From NCBI RefSeq assembly GCF_013307225.1, contig NZ_CP028942.1, positions 1,976,808 through 2,040,807 of the forward strand: a DNA stretch of 64,000 bases, in the 5' to 3' direction. The translations under genes and the position numbers were made by a program. The notes under the pieces were generated by a model. That model ran no database searches. It worked only from the letters and a program-made list of their open reading frames with translations, and was not told where the DNA came from. Within the stretch, counting starts at the first letter, position 1. Every line of letters begins with the position of its first letter. The stretch comes from Polynucleobacter tropicus (GTDB lineage Bacteria > Pseudomonadota > Gammaproteobacteria > Burkholderiales > Burkholderiaceae). Below, in pieces: positions 37,468-44,098 of this stretch.

Positions 37468-38166
37468 TTAAGCAAGCTCTACGGCCTTACGCTTCATATC
37501 ATCATTTACATCTATGTAGCACTGCGTAGTTGAGATGCTTTTATGGCCAGCTAAACTTGCCAACACTCTTACGCCAATTCCCTTATTGGCTAAATTAGTG
37601 ATAAAAGTTCTGCGCCCACTATGTGAGCTTGCACCATCTACACCACTGCGCTTGTAAAGATAGTGAAAAAACTGAGTAAGCGTATTTGCTGTAAATCCAT
37701 CGCTATCTGCCTTTTGGCTATAAAAGAACTTGCAATTGATATTTTGAGGCGTGTATATAGTTGCGTAAGCTGCCAATTCTTTTTTTAATTTCTCATTTAC
37801 GAACACTGTTCTTGCCTCATTTGTCTTTGTGTTTTCAGCTAATAGGCGTATTTCATTTCTTATGTTGCCCTCGCTATCAACGACATCCTTAAATCTTAGG
37901 CTTGCTAATTCTCCAACCCTAACGCCACTTAAAAATGTAGTCATTAGTAATGCCCTATTGCGTGCACTGTGCTTGCGTGATGCGATGTAATCAAGAACTT
38001 TGCGTATTTCTGTTTGTGAAAGTGTTTTAGCTTGCTTAGCCATTGCCTTTTTCCCTAAATATAACTTTGCAATAGCTAAATTTTGTTTTCTTTGTTTGTT
38101 TTCTGCGACCTCTTTTTGCCAAAAATGTATCAAATTTAAATCCTTCCAATAATCAATGGGATACAC
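37468..38166 (-). CDS. Short tyrosine recombinase (catalytic domain only)
   Basis: A site-specific recombinase of up to 232 residues with the full catalytic set: Arg in SGVRVGELASL, HxxR in SHSGRRTF, His in LAGHKSISTTQ and the nucleophilic Tyr in QCYID. The usual N-terminal SAM-like core-binding domain is missing or very short. ATG 38043, after a GGGAAAAAGG stretch, would give a 191-residue protein and may be the true start. Small recombinases of this kind act in inversion or as helpers; the target is unknown. It is convergent with the 36889 gene. Confidence 0.85.
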   Translation of the reverse strand: MYPIDYWKDLNLIHFWQKEVAENKQRKQNLAIAKLYLGKKAMAKQAKTLSQTEIRKVLDYIASRKHSARNRALLMTTFLSGVRVGELASLRFKDVVDSEGNIRNEIRLLAENTKTNEARTVFVNEKLKKELAAYATIYTPQNINCKFFYSQKADSDGFTANTLTQFFHYLYKRSGVDGASSHSGRRTFITNLANKGIGVRVLASLAGHKSISTTQCYIDVNDDMKRKAVELA

Positions 38167-38489
38167 AAGAGAACCATGGTTTTTAAAGACAAACCAAAGG
38201 TTTTGTGTATTTCCTTACATATGACTATTTATAAAATATGTGGGATTTAGACTACAGAATTAGCTAGATTTGAATACAGCGTCTATGTGCTGTTTGTGAA
38301 TTTCTTAGCTATTGCTATTTGCTATCGTGCATTAAGCATTTATAACGCTGATTTGAGGTGTTTACTATGCGTAGCAAAGGGAAAGACTGTTTTTGAAGTG
38401 CTAAGCACCAATTTGCCCCACTCAAAAAGAATTGCCCATTTATTTGTATTTTTGCGAATTACCAATAATTAAAGATTCTTTAATTTGGG
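38167..38489. other. Intergenic stretch with no supported gene
   Basis: About 320 AT-rich bases between the short recombinase and the 38490 gene. One 61-codon frame on the plus strand has no ribosome site and no recognisable sequence. I see no RNA gene or clear operator. Confidence 0.5.
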
Positions 38490-38990
38490 TTATTTTGAAA
38501 AATTGATAGATATTTTGTATAGATTAACGCTGTAGCTTGAGTTTTCTTCAAAATCGTCAAAATATGTGTCATCGCAAAACATGTCTATCTTTACCCAAAC
38601 TTTGCCATCGCCTTTCATAGCATTGGCAATGCCATTCAAAAACTCTAATTCTTCCACCTTCCAAAATATAAATGCCTCTTCTCCTTTTTTGGAGAACGAT
38701 ATATCTTGCCTTGCTTTTTTACTTGCCCAATCCACCAAACCATAAGCAATAATCAGCTTTGCCTTTTTGCCAGCCAGTAATTTGGAAGCATTTGTTTGTT
38801 GTGATTCAAAGTTTTCGCCAACAGACTCATCAAAAATTAAGTCGCATATTTCTAAATGAGCACTAACAGCATCGTCATTCCCCCATTGGTCAGCTAACCT
38901 TGTTTCAAATGTCATTCCATCATTACTGTTAGCACTCAATTCTTTTCCAAAAATTGCGACAACATGCTGTGGATACATGTGCTTAATCAT
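38490..38990 (-). CDS. Unrecognised island protein (166 residues), second of a pair
   Basis: An acidic soluble protein with no named domain. Visible parts are a hydrophobic strand near the start (HVVAIFGKEL) and a second hydrophobic strand in KAKLIIAYGLVDWASKKA. A FIFWKVEELEFLNGIANAM segment follows, then an acidic tail (DMFCDDTYFDDFEENSSYSV). Its start overlaps the preceding gene by eight bases, so the two are translationally coupled. Such tight two-gene units in islands are often toxin-antitoxin or defence pairs, but nothing here proves that. Confidence 0.68.
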   Translation of the reverse strand: MIKHMYPQHVVAIFGKELSANSNDGMTFETRLADQWGNDDAVSAHLEICDLIFDESVGENFESQQTNASKLLAGKKAKLIIAYGLVDWASKKARQDISFSKKGEEAFIFWKVEELEFLNGIANAMKGDGKVWVKIDMFCDDTYFDDFEENSSYSVNLYKISINFSK

Positions 38991-39291
38991 TAGAGTGATG
39001 CCACTGCTCTTCAGTTAACTTACCTAAATATGTTTTTACATTTTCTAATATGCCATTGTCGTATGCATATTCAAGCTGTTCGCGAAAGCAAATTTCCTTC
39101 ATTAAATTTGAAGTGATATACCAGCCAGTCAAAATCAAAGGTTTTACTACATCATCTTTACCAGTTTTAATTTTGATAAATTTGTATAAATCATTCCATT
39201 TCATTGGTATTGGACATATACGCTCTTTAGCAACGCATTCGTCTATGTATGCTTTTAGCTCTTCTTTGTTGTCCATATTTTCAATATCCAA
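38983..39291 (-). CDS. Unrecognised island protein (102 residues), first of a pair
   Basis: A helical soluble protein: acidic N-terminus (MDIENMDNKEELKAYIDECV), then an IPMKWNDLYKFI segment, a LILTGWYITSNLMKEICF hydrophobic helix and a Trp-His ending (EEQWHHSND). Residues 30-70 could be a small binding domain. No family is recognised. It overlaps the 38490 gene by eight bases. Confidence 0.68.
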   Translation of the reverse strand: MDIENMDNKEELKAYIDECVAKERICPIPMKWNDLYKFIKIKTGKDDVVKPLILTGWYITSNLMKEICFREQLEYAYDNGILENVKTYLGKLTEEQWHHSND

Positions 39292-39327
39292 TTAAATTTA
39301 CTTTATCACAGCCTTTACATTTAAAAA

Positions 39328-39602
39328 CAAGCAACTCCGTTGCTTGCTGTGTCTTCGCAAAAGCTAACGCTTTTGCTCGTCACATCTTTTTTATCTTTTT
39401 AATTGATATTGCTTTGTGAATATCTTTACTAGGGCTTATATGCCACGCCTCCTATAGAGGCGTAGCGACTTTTACCTTTACTTAGGTGTCACATCTGGCA
39501 TATACACAACTTGATTTAACAAGAAAGGTAGGTTTTGCTATCACCTTTTATGTGCTCGTCTTACGCAACAGCTCCACAGCCTATACCAGTAGCTTTGTGG
39601 AG
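39328..39602. other. Cluster of perfect hairpins in a 600-base non-coding block
   Basis: In order: CAAGCAAC-TCC-GTTGCTTG (39328-39346), GCAAAAGC-TAAC-GCTTTTGC (39357-39376), ACGCCTC-CTATA-GAGGCGT (39445-39463), and CTCCACA...TGTGGAG (39572-39602). The block from 39292 to 39895 has no supported gene; a 60-codon frame at 39535 has no ribosome site and runs through these structures. A small RNA, a transfer or replication origin, or a regulatory leader are all possible. A weaker CTAGC...GCTAG repeat lies at 39714-39728. Confidence 0.65.
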
Positions 39603-39973
39603 TGTTTGTGGGTTTAATTGTGGCATCCCACTCACTTTATTCGCGTATTACTACGCTACTAACTATTACGACTTTACAAATGGAGCTGCCACATTGGGGC
39701 GTCATTTAAGCATCTAGCCATCAGCTAGGTAGTGTAAAGAAGCGAGTAATGAGTAACCCAATTGCATACTGTCACACATCAGAACAGATTCTGCAGCACT
39801 ATTACATTCAGCGTGCCAACTTTTATGTCTCATTTGTATAGTTATTTATGCAATACCAAATAAAGCCATAGATTTATAGGTGAAATATTAGATTTATGGT
39901 GGCAAAAAGAGGTCGTCCAAATGCCTATTCTGATAATAAATTTAATGAGCCCATTAACAAACAAGGAGAGAAA

Positions 39974-40420
39974 ATGAGCGCATTAAATTCACTTAAATTG
40001 GTAACTAGCAGAAAACATCAAACAGTAGCGCCAATTGTTCATCGTCGCAACAAGCTCTGTGCGAAATTAGATGAGCAACTATTGCTTTGCGAAGCACAAA
40101 AGGCTGGCAATACTTACGCACCAAAACGCTTAAAGACTTTTGTAAACAAGCAAACTGGGGAGCGCATGACAGCAGAGGTAACCAAACGCATAAAAGAGTG
40201 GTTTTGGGTTAGCGATACTGGAAAAATCAATCTTGCAGTCAAATATGGCGCCAAAACATTAACTTTGAATAAAAAAACTAAAGCTAATGCCATTGAACTT
40301 TCAACTGGCGATGAACTTATCAACACGCTTAAATCATTAAAAGTAGCTGTTTTAAATGGCGAACTTGATGAAGCAATTAGCGAGGTAAGCGAAGCTACAA
40401 GAATGGCATTTGGCAAGTAA
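39974..40420 (+). CDS. DUF6641-like protein
   Basis: ATG 39974 has AAGGAGAG upstream and begins MSALNSLKLVTSRKHQ, which I associate with DUF6641 proteins of proteobacterial mobile elements. The PIVHRRNKLCAKLDEQL segment, TYAPKRLKTFVNKQTGE and a KEWFWVSDTGKINLAVKYG strand pair support this. A frame back to 39896 would add 26 polar residues without support. The function is unknown. It precedes an integrase gene by 47 bases on the same strand. Confidence 0.8.
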   Translation: MSALNSLKLVTSRKHQTVAPIVHRRNKLCAKLDEQLLLCEAQKAGNTYAPKRLKTFVNKQTGERMTAEVTKRIKEWFWVSDTGKINLAVKYGAKTLTLNKKTKANAIELSTGDELINTLKSLKVAVLNGELDEAISEVSEATRMAFGK

Positions 40421-40467
40421 GTAGATGGGCTTTATGCCCATTTACCACTCAACAATAGATACCCCAC

Positions 40468-41493
40468 ATGAAAAGCATTGTCATAAAACCCCACCCAATC
40501 GTATTTGACAAAGTAGAGCGCTTAATCAATGTCAACGGCATGAACTTTGAAGAGGAGTTCCTTGCCAAGGTAATCAGCGAGCATTTAGCAAAGCAGAGAA
40601 ATGGCAAATTGCCAACGATTACTGATGCCTTCCAAATCTACATGAATGAAGCAACATCTTCACATCGCCCAACATTCGTTAAACACGCTAACTATCACTT
40701 TCGCAGTTTTAAGGAATTCTTTGGAGACTTAACATTGGATGAGCTAAAGCATTGGCACATCACTGAATACAGAGACTATCAACTTGCAAGAGGTTTAAGC
40801 CCAACCAGCATTCGCAAGCACAACAATACGCTAAACGCTATGCTCAATATGGCATTTAAGCATTTGGACATTGATAGGTTAAGCCCATTTAGAGCCTTGA
40901 AGATTAGAGGCGAAGGGGATAACAAGCGTCCAATGCCAATTATTACCACTCAGCTAATCCATCAAGTGAAAGAGTGCCTATTAAAAAACTCAACTCCACA
41001 TAAGTTGATAGCCCTTATTCAACTGAATACTGGCTTTAGGCTATCTGAGCCATTGTTCGCAAGATTAGAAGATTGCGTATTGGAGCACGATATCCCACAC
41101 TTATGGATAAGAAGAAATGCCTTAAGCGACAGAAAAACAAAATCTAGCATTCGTGCTGTGCCACTTTGTGGGGTATCGCTTGATGCTGCCAAAGAGCTAT
41201 ATAAGATAGCTAAAAAGAAAAATAGTGAATGGTTTGTTCCTCACTATGCAAGAGATAATGGCAATTCAAGTTGTTCTCAAATCATTAAGAAAACGCTAAA
41301 AGAGTTTGACTTCAAGAGCCATATGTTTAGACATGCAATCATTGATAGGATGAAGGCAAGAAATGACATACCTACACGCCTTGCTGAAAGCATTACTGGA
41401 CACAGCAGTGGTGGTAGTGAATTTAATACTTACGGAACTGTTGGCTATACACTTGAACAGAAGCGTGATGTGATTTTGAAGGTGTTGATTTAG
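40468..41493 (+). CDS. Tyrosine-type recombinase/integrase
   Basis: A 341-residue recombinase with an N-terminal SAM-like core-binding domain (about residues 50-150, ending HNNTLNAMLNMAF) and a catalytic domain. The first Arg is in NTGFRLSEPLF, the HxxR box is SHMFRHAIIDR, the second His lies in ITGHSSGGSE and the nucleophilic Tyr in FNTYGTVGY. The catalytic core is complete. The target site is unknown. It is one of three recombinases in the island and sits mid-island, so it is not obviously the enzyme that inserted the island at tRNA-Phe. Confidence 0.9.
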   Translation: MKSIVIKPHPIVFDKVERLINVNGMNFEEEFLAKVISEHLAKQRNGKLPTITDAFQIYMNEATSSHRPTFVKHANYHFRSFKEFFGDLTLDELKHWHITEYRDYQLARGLSPTSIRKHNNTLNAMLNMAFKHLDIDRLSPFRALKIRGEGDNKRPMPIITTQLIHQVKECLLKNSTPHKLIALIQLNTGFRLSEPLFARLEDCVLEHDIPHLWIRRNALSDRKTKSSIRAVPLCGVSLDAAKELYKIAKKKNSEWFVPHYARDNGNSSCSQIIKKTLKEFDFKSHMFRHAIIDRMKARNDIPTRLAESITGHSSGGSEFNTYGTVGYTLEQKRDVILKVLI

Positions 41494-41526
41494 TCACAAA
41501 CTAATACCACGCCACTAAATACTTAT

Positions 41527-41670
41527 ATGAAACAATTTCGCGCAATAGTAAGAGCTAGTGGCATGGTTGTAACCACGGTTGTATTTGCAGAGAATGTGAA
41601 CTTTGCAACCAAAATATTGCAAGCTCAGTTTGGCGCCAATAATGTAATAAGCATTCCAACCCTAATCTAA
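41527..41670 (+). CDS. Small conserved island protein (47 residues)
   Basis: A frame starting MKQFRAIVRASGMVVTT and ending ANNVISIPTLI, with AKILQAQ-type periodicity in between (TKILQAQFGANN). It resembles short unnamed proteins that I associate with phages and integrative elements. It lies between the integrase (33 bases) and another small gene (two bases), so it is probably translated as part of that transcript. The function is unknown. Confidence 0.6.
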   Translation: MKQFRAIVRASGMVVTTVVFAENVNFATKILQAQFGANNVISIPTLI

Positions 41671-41672
41671 AA

Positions 41673-41858
41673 ATGAAAATCAAAGAAGTGGCTGCCACTC
41701 AACCTTTAACGCCAGAAAAAGCTCGCATTAAAGCCTTGCAAACTCAAAAAGATAATCTAAACAGACAATTAAAAGCTGAGCGCGATAGACAGAAAATATC
41801 TAAAGCTCAAAAAAATCTTGCATTAGCCATGCACCCAACTTTAGCGAAACCTATTTAA
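41673..41858 (+). CDS. Small basic coiled-coil island protein (61 residues)
   Basis: A 61-residue Lys/Arg/Gln-rich helical protein (EKARIKALQTQKDNLNRQLKAERD) probably forming a coiled-coil. It starts two bases after the 47-residue gene and ends eight bases inside the convergent 41851 gene. The function is unknown. Confidence 0.6.
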   Translation: MKIKEVAATQPLTPEKARIKALQTQKDNLNRQLKAERDRQKISKAQKNLALAMHPTLAKPI

Positions 41859-42237
41859 AAGTGTTATGAATCCATTTTTGGAGTCTGCCCAAAAAGGTTA
41901 ATTTAGGCTGAGCGCGAGCACGAGAGCCTATTGGTCCGTTATGCCTTAAATAGGTGTCTATCTCATCTTGAAATTGCTCTGCTTGTTTTATTTCTTCTTC
42001 AGTCTTCTCTCTGTAAAACTCTTTTGTATATTCTTCAAGTGTTTGAGGCTGTCTTCCAGCTTTTGTCTCAAATTCTCTATGCACAGCATAGCAACTCAAT
42101 AAAAATTCCTCGTCACTTTTTTCAAATATCTCAGCAAGAATATCTTTTGGCACAGACTGTTGTTTATTCTGATTCAGACTATCCACCACCTCATTAGCAA
42201 AGTCCAATGAGATTTGTTTGTGCTGTTTGCTATCCAT
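41851..42237 (-). CDS. Unrecognised island protein (128 residues)
   Basis: An acidic helical soluble protein (FANEVVDSLNQNKQQ, then a SDEEFLLSCYAVHREF helix, then an EEYTKEFYREKTEEEIKQAEQF coiled stretch) with a basic C-terminal 30 residues ending WIHNTFK. No family is recognised. It follows the repeat-protein gene by two bases on the same strand and converges with the small basic gene. Confidence 0.65.
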   Translation of the reverse strand: MDSKQHKQISLDFANEVVDSLNQNKQQSVPKDILAEIFEKSDEEFLLSCYAVHREFETKAGRQPQTLEEYTKEFYREKTEEEIKQAEQFQDEIDTYLRHNGPIGSRARAQPKLTFLGRLQKWIHNTFK

Positions 42238-42239
42238 AA

Positions 42240-42572
42240 TTACATCCCTCTTGGGCTGCTTGGGAAAAGGGGGCCAGATGGAAAGGTGGGTGCTGATGGA
42301 GCATTCATTGGGGCTTGCTGAAAGGGTTGTGGCTGAATAGGTTGGGTTGACTGTGCAGTGCCTACTGGCATGCCATTAGCGTTTGAATAATAAGTTGTGT
42401 TGCCACTTTGCTGAGCTGTCCCAATTGGCATTCCATTGGCATTAGAGTAATAGGTAGTGTTACCACTTTTTTGTGCTGTGCCCATTGGCATGCCATTGGC
42501 GTCAGAGTAATAAGTTGTTTGAGCAACAGCCAAAGATGAAAAAGTCGTCAAAATTGTAAGAATGTATTTCAT
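42240..42572 (-). CDS. Secreted tandem-repeat protein (110 residues)
   Basis: A signal peptide (MKYILTILTTFSSLAVA) is followed by three near-identical units of the form TTYYSxANGMPxGTAQxSGN (residues 19-38, 39-58 and a shortened 59-74), then a Pro/Gln/Ser-rich tail. GNTTYYSD-type repeats occur in small exported proteins of phages and enterobacteria; their function is unknown. The coding repeats span 42351-42518. It follows the integrase gene by 13 bases on the same strand. Confidence 0.75.
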   Translation of the reverse strand: MKYILTILTTFSSLAVAQTTYYSDANGMPMGTAQKSGNTTYYSNANGMPIGTAQQSGNTTYYSNANGMPVGTAQSTQPIQPQPFQQAPMNAPSAPTFPSGPLFPSSPRGM

Positions 42573-42585
42573 ATATCCTTTAGCA

Positions 42586-43842
42586 TTAGTTAGCAGCTAC
42601 TTTATGTTTTCCCATACGCTTACCAGCAACCTTTCTTGCTATATGCGATGGTTTTACATGACCATAATACTTTTCAATCATCTTCACACTTGTTCCCATC
42701 TGTTGAGATAAATCAAAAACTGTCATTTCCCCTTCAAGTAATGCTAGGTGCGCATAGGTATGACGCAAGCTGTATAGGGTTTTATTTGCACCATTTTTAT
42801 TGAGGCCACTATCACGCATTAAATGTCTAAAGGTTCCATTCAAATTTGCGCTGACTGTTCCATCCCTCAATTTGAATACATAGTCATCTACACGCTTTTT
42901 AAGTAATGCATCAAAATTTAAAGTCTTAATTCCATCATTACGCAACTGAATGCGCTCTAAATAGTCTTGAGTATTATGTCGTGCAATCAATGTGCGACTT
43001 CCAGTTTTACCATCTACCGTAAATTGTAAAAAGCGCTCTCCATCAGTTGTTATCCACTCAATATCTTTCCATTTGAGACCTAAAGCCTCTGTGCCATGCC
43101 TCATGCCAGTATTTGCAAGTATCAGAACATAGTCTCTTAATAGCTCACGCATATCCTTAGTTCGTTGCATGTGCCCTTTTTTGCACCAAGTAGCCATAAA
43201 TGTTGTGAGGCTCTTATATTCGCTTTTGCTGAATGTTGGGCGAGGCTTACTTTTTGCTCCATCATTTTGTAATTTAGGCAAATGCACTTTGCTCATATAT
43301 CCCATATCCACTGCATACTCTAATACTCTGTTTATTGCAGTGTTGTGATTTGTAATTGTGCTTGCGCGAGGCTTCTTGCCCATCTCTTTTTCTCGCCACT
43401 CGTCAAACTTAACTAATGCATCGTAGTCAATACTATTGATGTTGTAATTTTTGAAAAATGGGATTAAATATTTGTTGATAACAGTGATGTAGGTTTGATA
43501 GACGACCTTGCCTTTCCCACTATCTAGCTGTGATTGCAAGCCTTCAGCAACTACTTTTGCAACAGCGCCAAATTTCTTGCTTGTAATGACAATATCTTCG
43601 TCGTCCAAAAATCTTGCTCTGTCATATTCTTCGCATGCAACTTTGCCAGCATAGTCAGCATTGCGCTCTTTAGTGCTTATACGATGCCATTTATTCTTGA
43701 ATTTATATCGCGCTTGCCACTTATCGCTGTTCTCTCTTTTGTATAAAACAACATCACCATCGCGTAGATGAATCAGCGAATCGCTTATTGCTACAGATTT
43801 AGGTGCTGATGTTTTGCGAGGAACTGAAATTTTTTTGGGCAT
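42586..43842 (-). CDS. Site-specific tyrosine integrase (island integrase)
   Basis: A 418-residue phage-type integrase. The N-terminal arm-binding part holds DKWQARYKFKNKWHRIST, the SAM-like core-binding domain spans about residues 70-195, and the catalytic domain has Arg in NTGMRHGTEAL, HxxR in LRHTYAHLAL, the second His-type position in LSQQMGTSVKM and Tyr in IEKYYGHVK. It lies 123 bases from the tRNA-Phe 3' end and reads away from it, the usual layout for the enzyme that inserts and excises a tRNA-targeting island. Confidence 0.93.
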   Translation of the reverse strand: MPKKISVPRKTSAPKSVAISDSLIHLRDGDVVLYKRENSDKWQARYKFKNKWHRISTKERNADYAGKVACEEYDRARFLDDEDIVITSKKFGAVAKVVAEGLQSQLDSGKGKVVYQTYITVINKYLIPFFKNYNINSIDYDALVKFDEWREKEMGKKPRASTITNHNTAINRVLEYAVDMGYMSKVHLPKLQNDGAKSKPRPTFSKSEYKSLTTFMATWCKKGHMQRTKDMRELLRDYVLILANTGMRHGTEALGLKWKDIEWITTDGERFLQFTVDGKTGSRTLIARHNTQDYLERIQLRNDGIKTLNFDALLKKRVDDYVFKLRDGTVSANLNGTFRHLMRDSGLNKNGANKTLYSLRHTYAHLALLEGEMTVFDLSQQMGTSVKMIEKYYGHVKPSHIARKVAGKRMGKHKVAAN

Positions 43843-43965
43843 ATCGCTCTGCGAGGCTGATAAACATTGAATGTAATGTTTTACAGCGTATACCCATTTG
43901 CAAACTGTGTAAAGAGTGTGTTATAGAATTTTGTGACACACTTTCGGGCTGTAGCCCAGTATCTG

Positions 43966-44010
43966 TGGTGGCCCGGGGCGGAATCGAACCACCGACACAA
44001 GGATTTTCAA
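43966..44010. repeat. Island attachment site (right), within tRNA-Phe
   Basis: Identical 45 bases to 27953-27997. It runs from the CCA end of the tRNA through the T-arm and into the anticodon loop, so insertion leaves a complete tRNA gene at this end. Confidence 0.93.
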
Positions 44011-44041
44011 TCCTCTGCTCTACCGACTGAGCTACCAGGCC
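43966..44041 (-). tRNA. tRNA-Phe (anticodon GAA)
   Basis: Read on the minus strand, 76 bases fold as a cloverleaf: acceptor GGCCTGG with CCGGGCC, D-arm GCTC...GAGC, anticodon stem GAGGA/TCCTT with loop TTGAAAA (GAA), T-arm with GGTTCGATTCC, and an encoded CCA end. It is the integration target of the island; its own terminator now lies beyond the island near 27921. Confidence 0.96.
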
Positions 44042-44051
44042 AAGACTTGGA

Positions 44052-44057
44052 ATTATA
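44052..44057 (-). promoter_or_regulatory. Candidate -10 box for tRNA-Phe
   Basis: TATAAT on the minus strand, ten bases upstream of the tRNA 5' end. No convincing -35 hexamer is seen. Confidence 0.55.
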
Positions 44058-44098
44058 AAGGAAACTGGGTTTTGGCCTAGAAAAACTGCCTACTGGCG

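Larger units (their letters stand above)
27953..44010. mobile_element. tRNA-Phe-integrated genomic island carrying a type I R-M system
   Basis: Bounded by the 45-bp direct repeat of the tRNA-Phe 3' end. A tyrosine integrase gene lies next to the tRNA end (42586-43842), reading away from it. Contents: the hsd operon, three tyrosine recombinase genes, several unrecognised genes, a small secreted repeat protein, and a hairpin-rich non-coding block. The DNA is visibly richer in A+T than the flanks. No relaxase, type IV secretion, replicase or phage structural genes were recognised, so it is probably mobilised by other elements or is a decayed integrative element. Confidence 0.92.

Noticed and set aside
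38287..38472. 61-codon open frame on the plus strand
   Set aside because: No ribosome site and no recognisable sequence; AT-rich chance frame.
39535..39717. 60-codon open frame on the plus strand
   Set aside because: It lies within the hairpin block, has no ribosome site and an odd composition; more likely non-coding.
42351..42518. Short tandem repeats considered as a CRISPR array
   Set aside because: The repeats are in frame, without unique spacers, and encode repeated peptide units.
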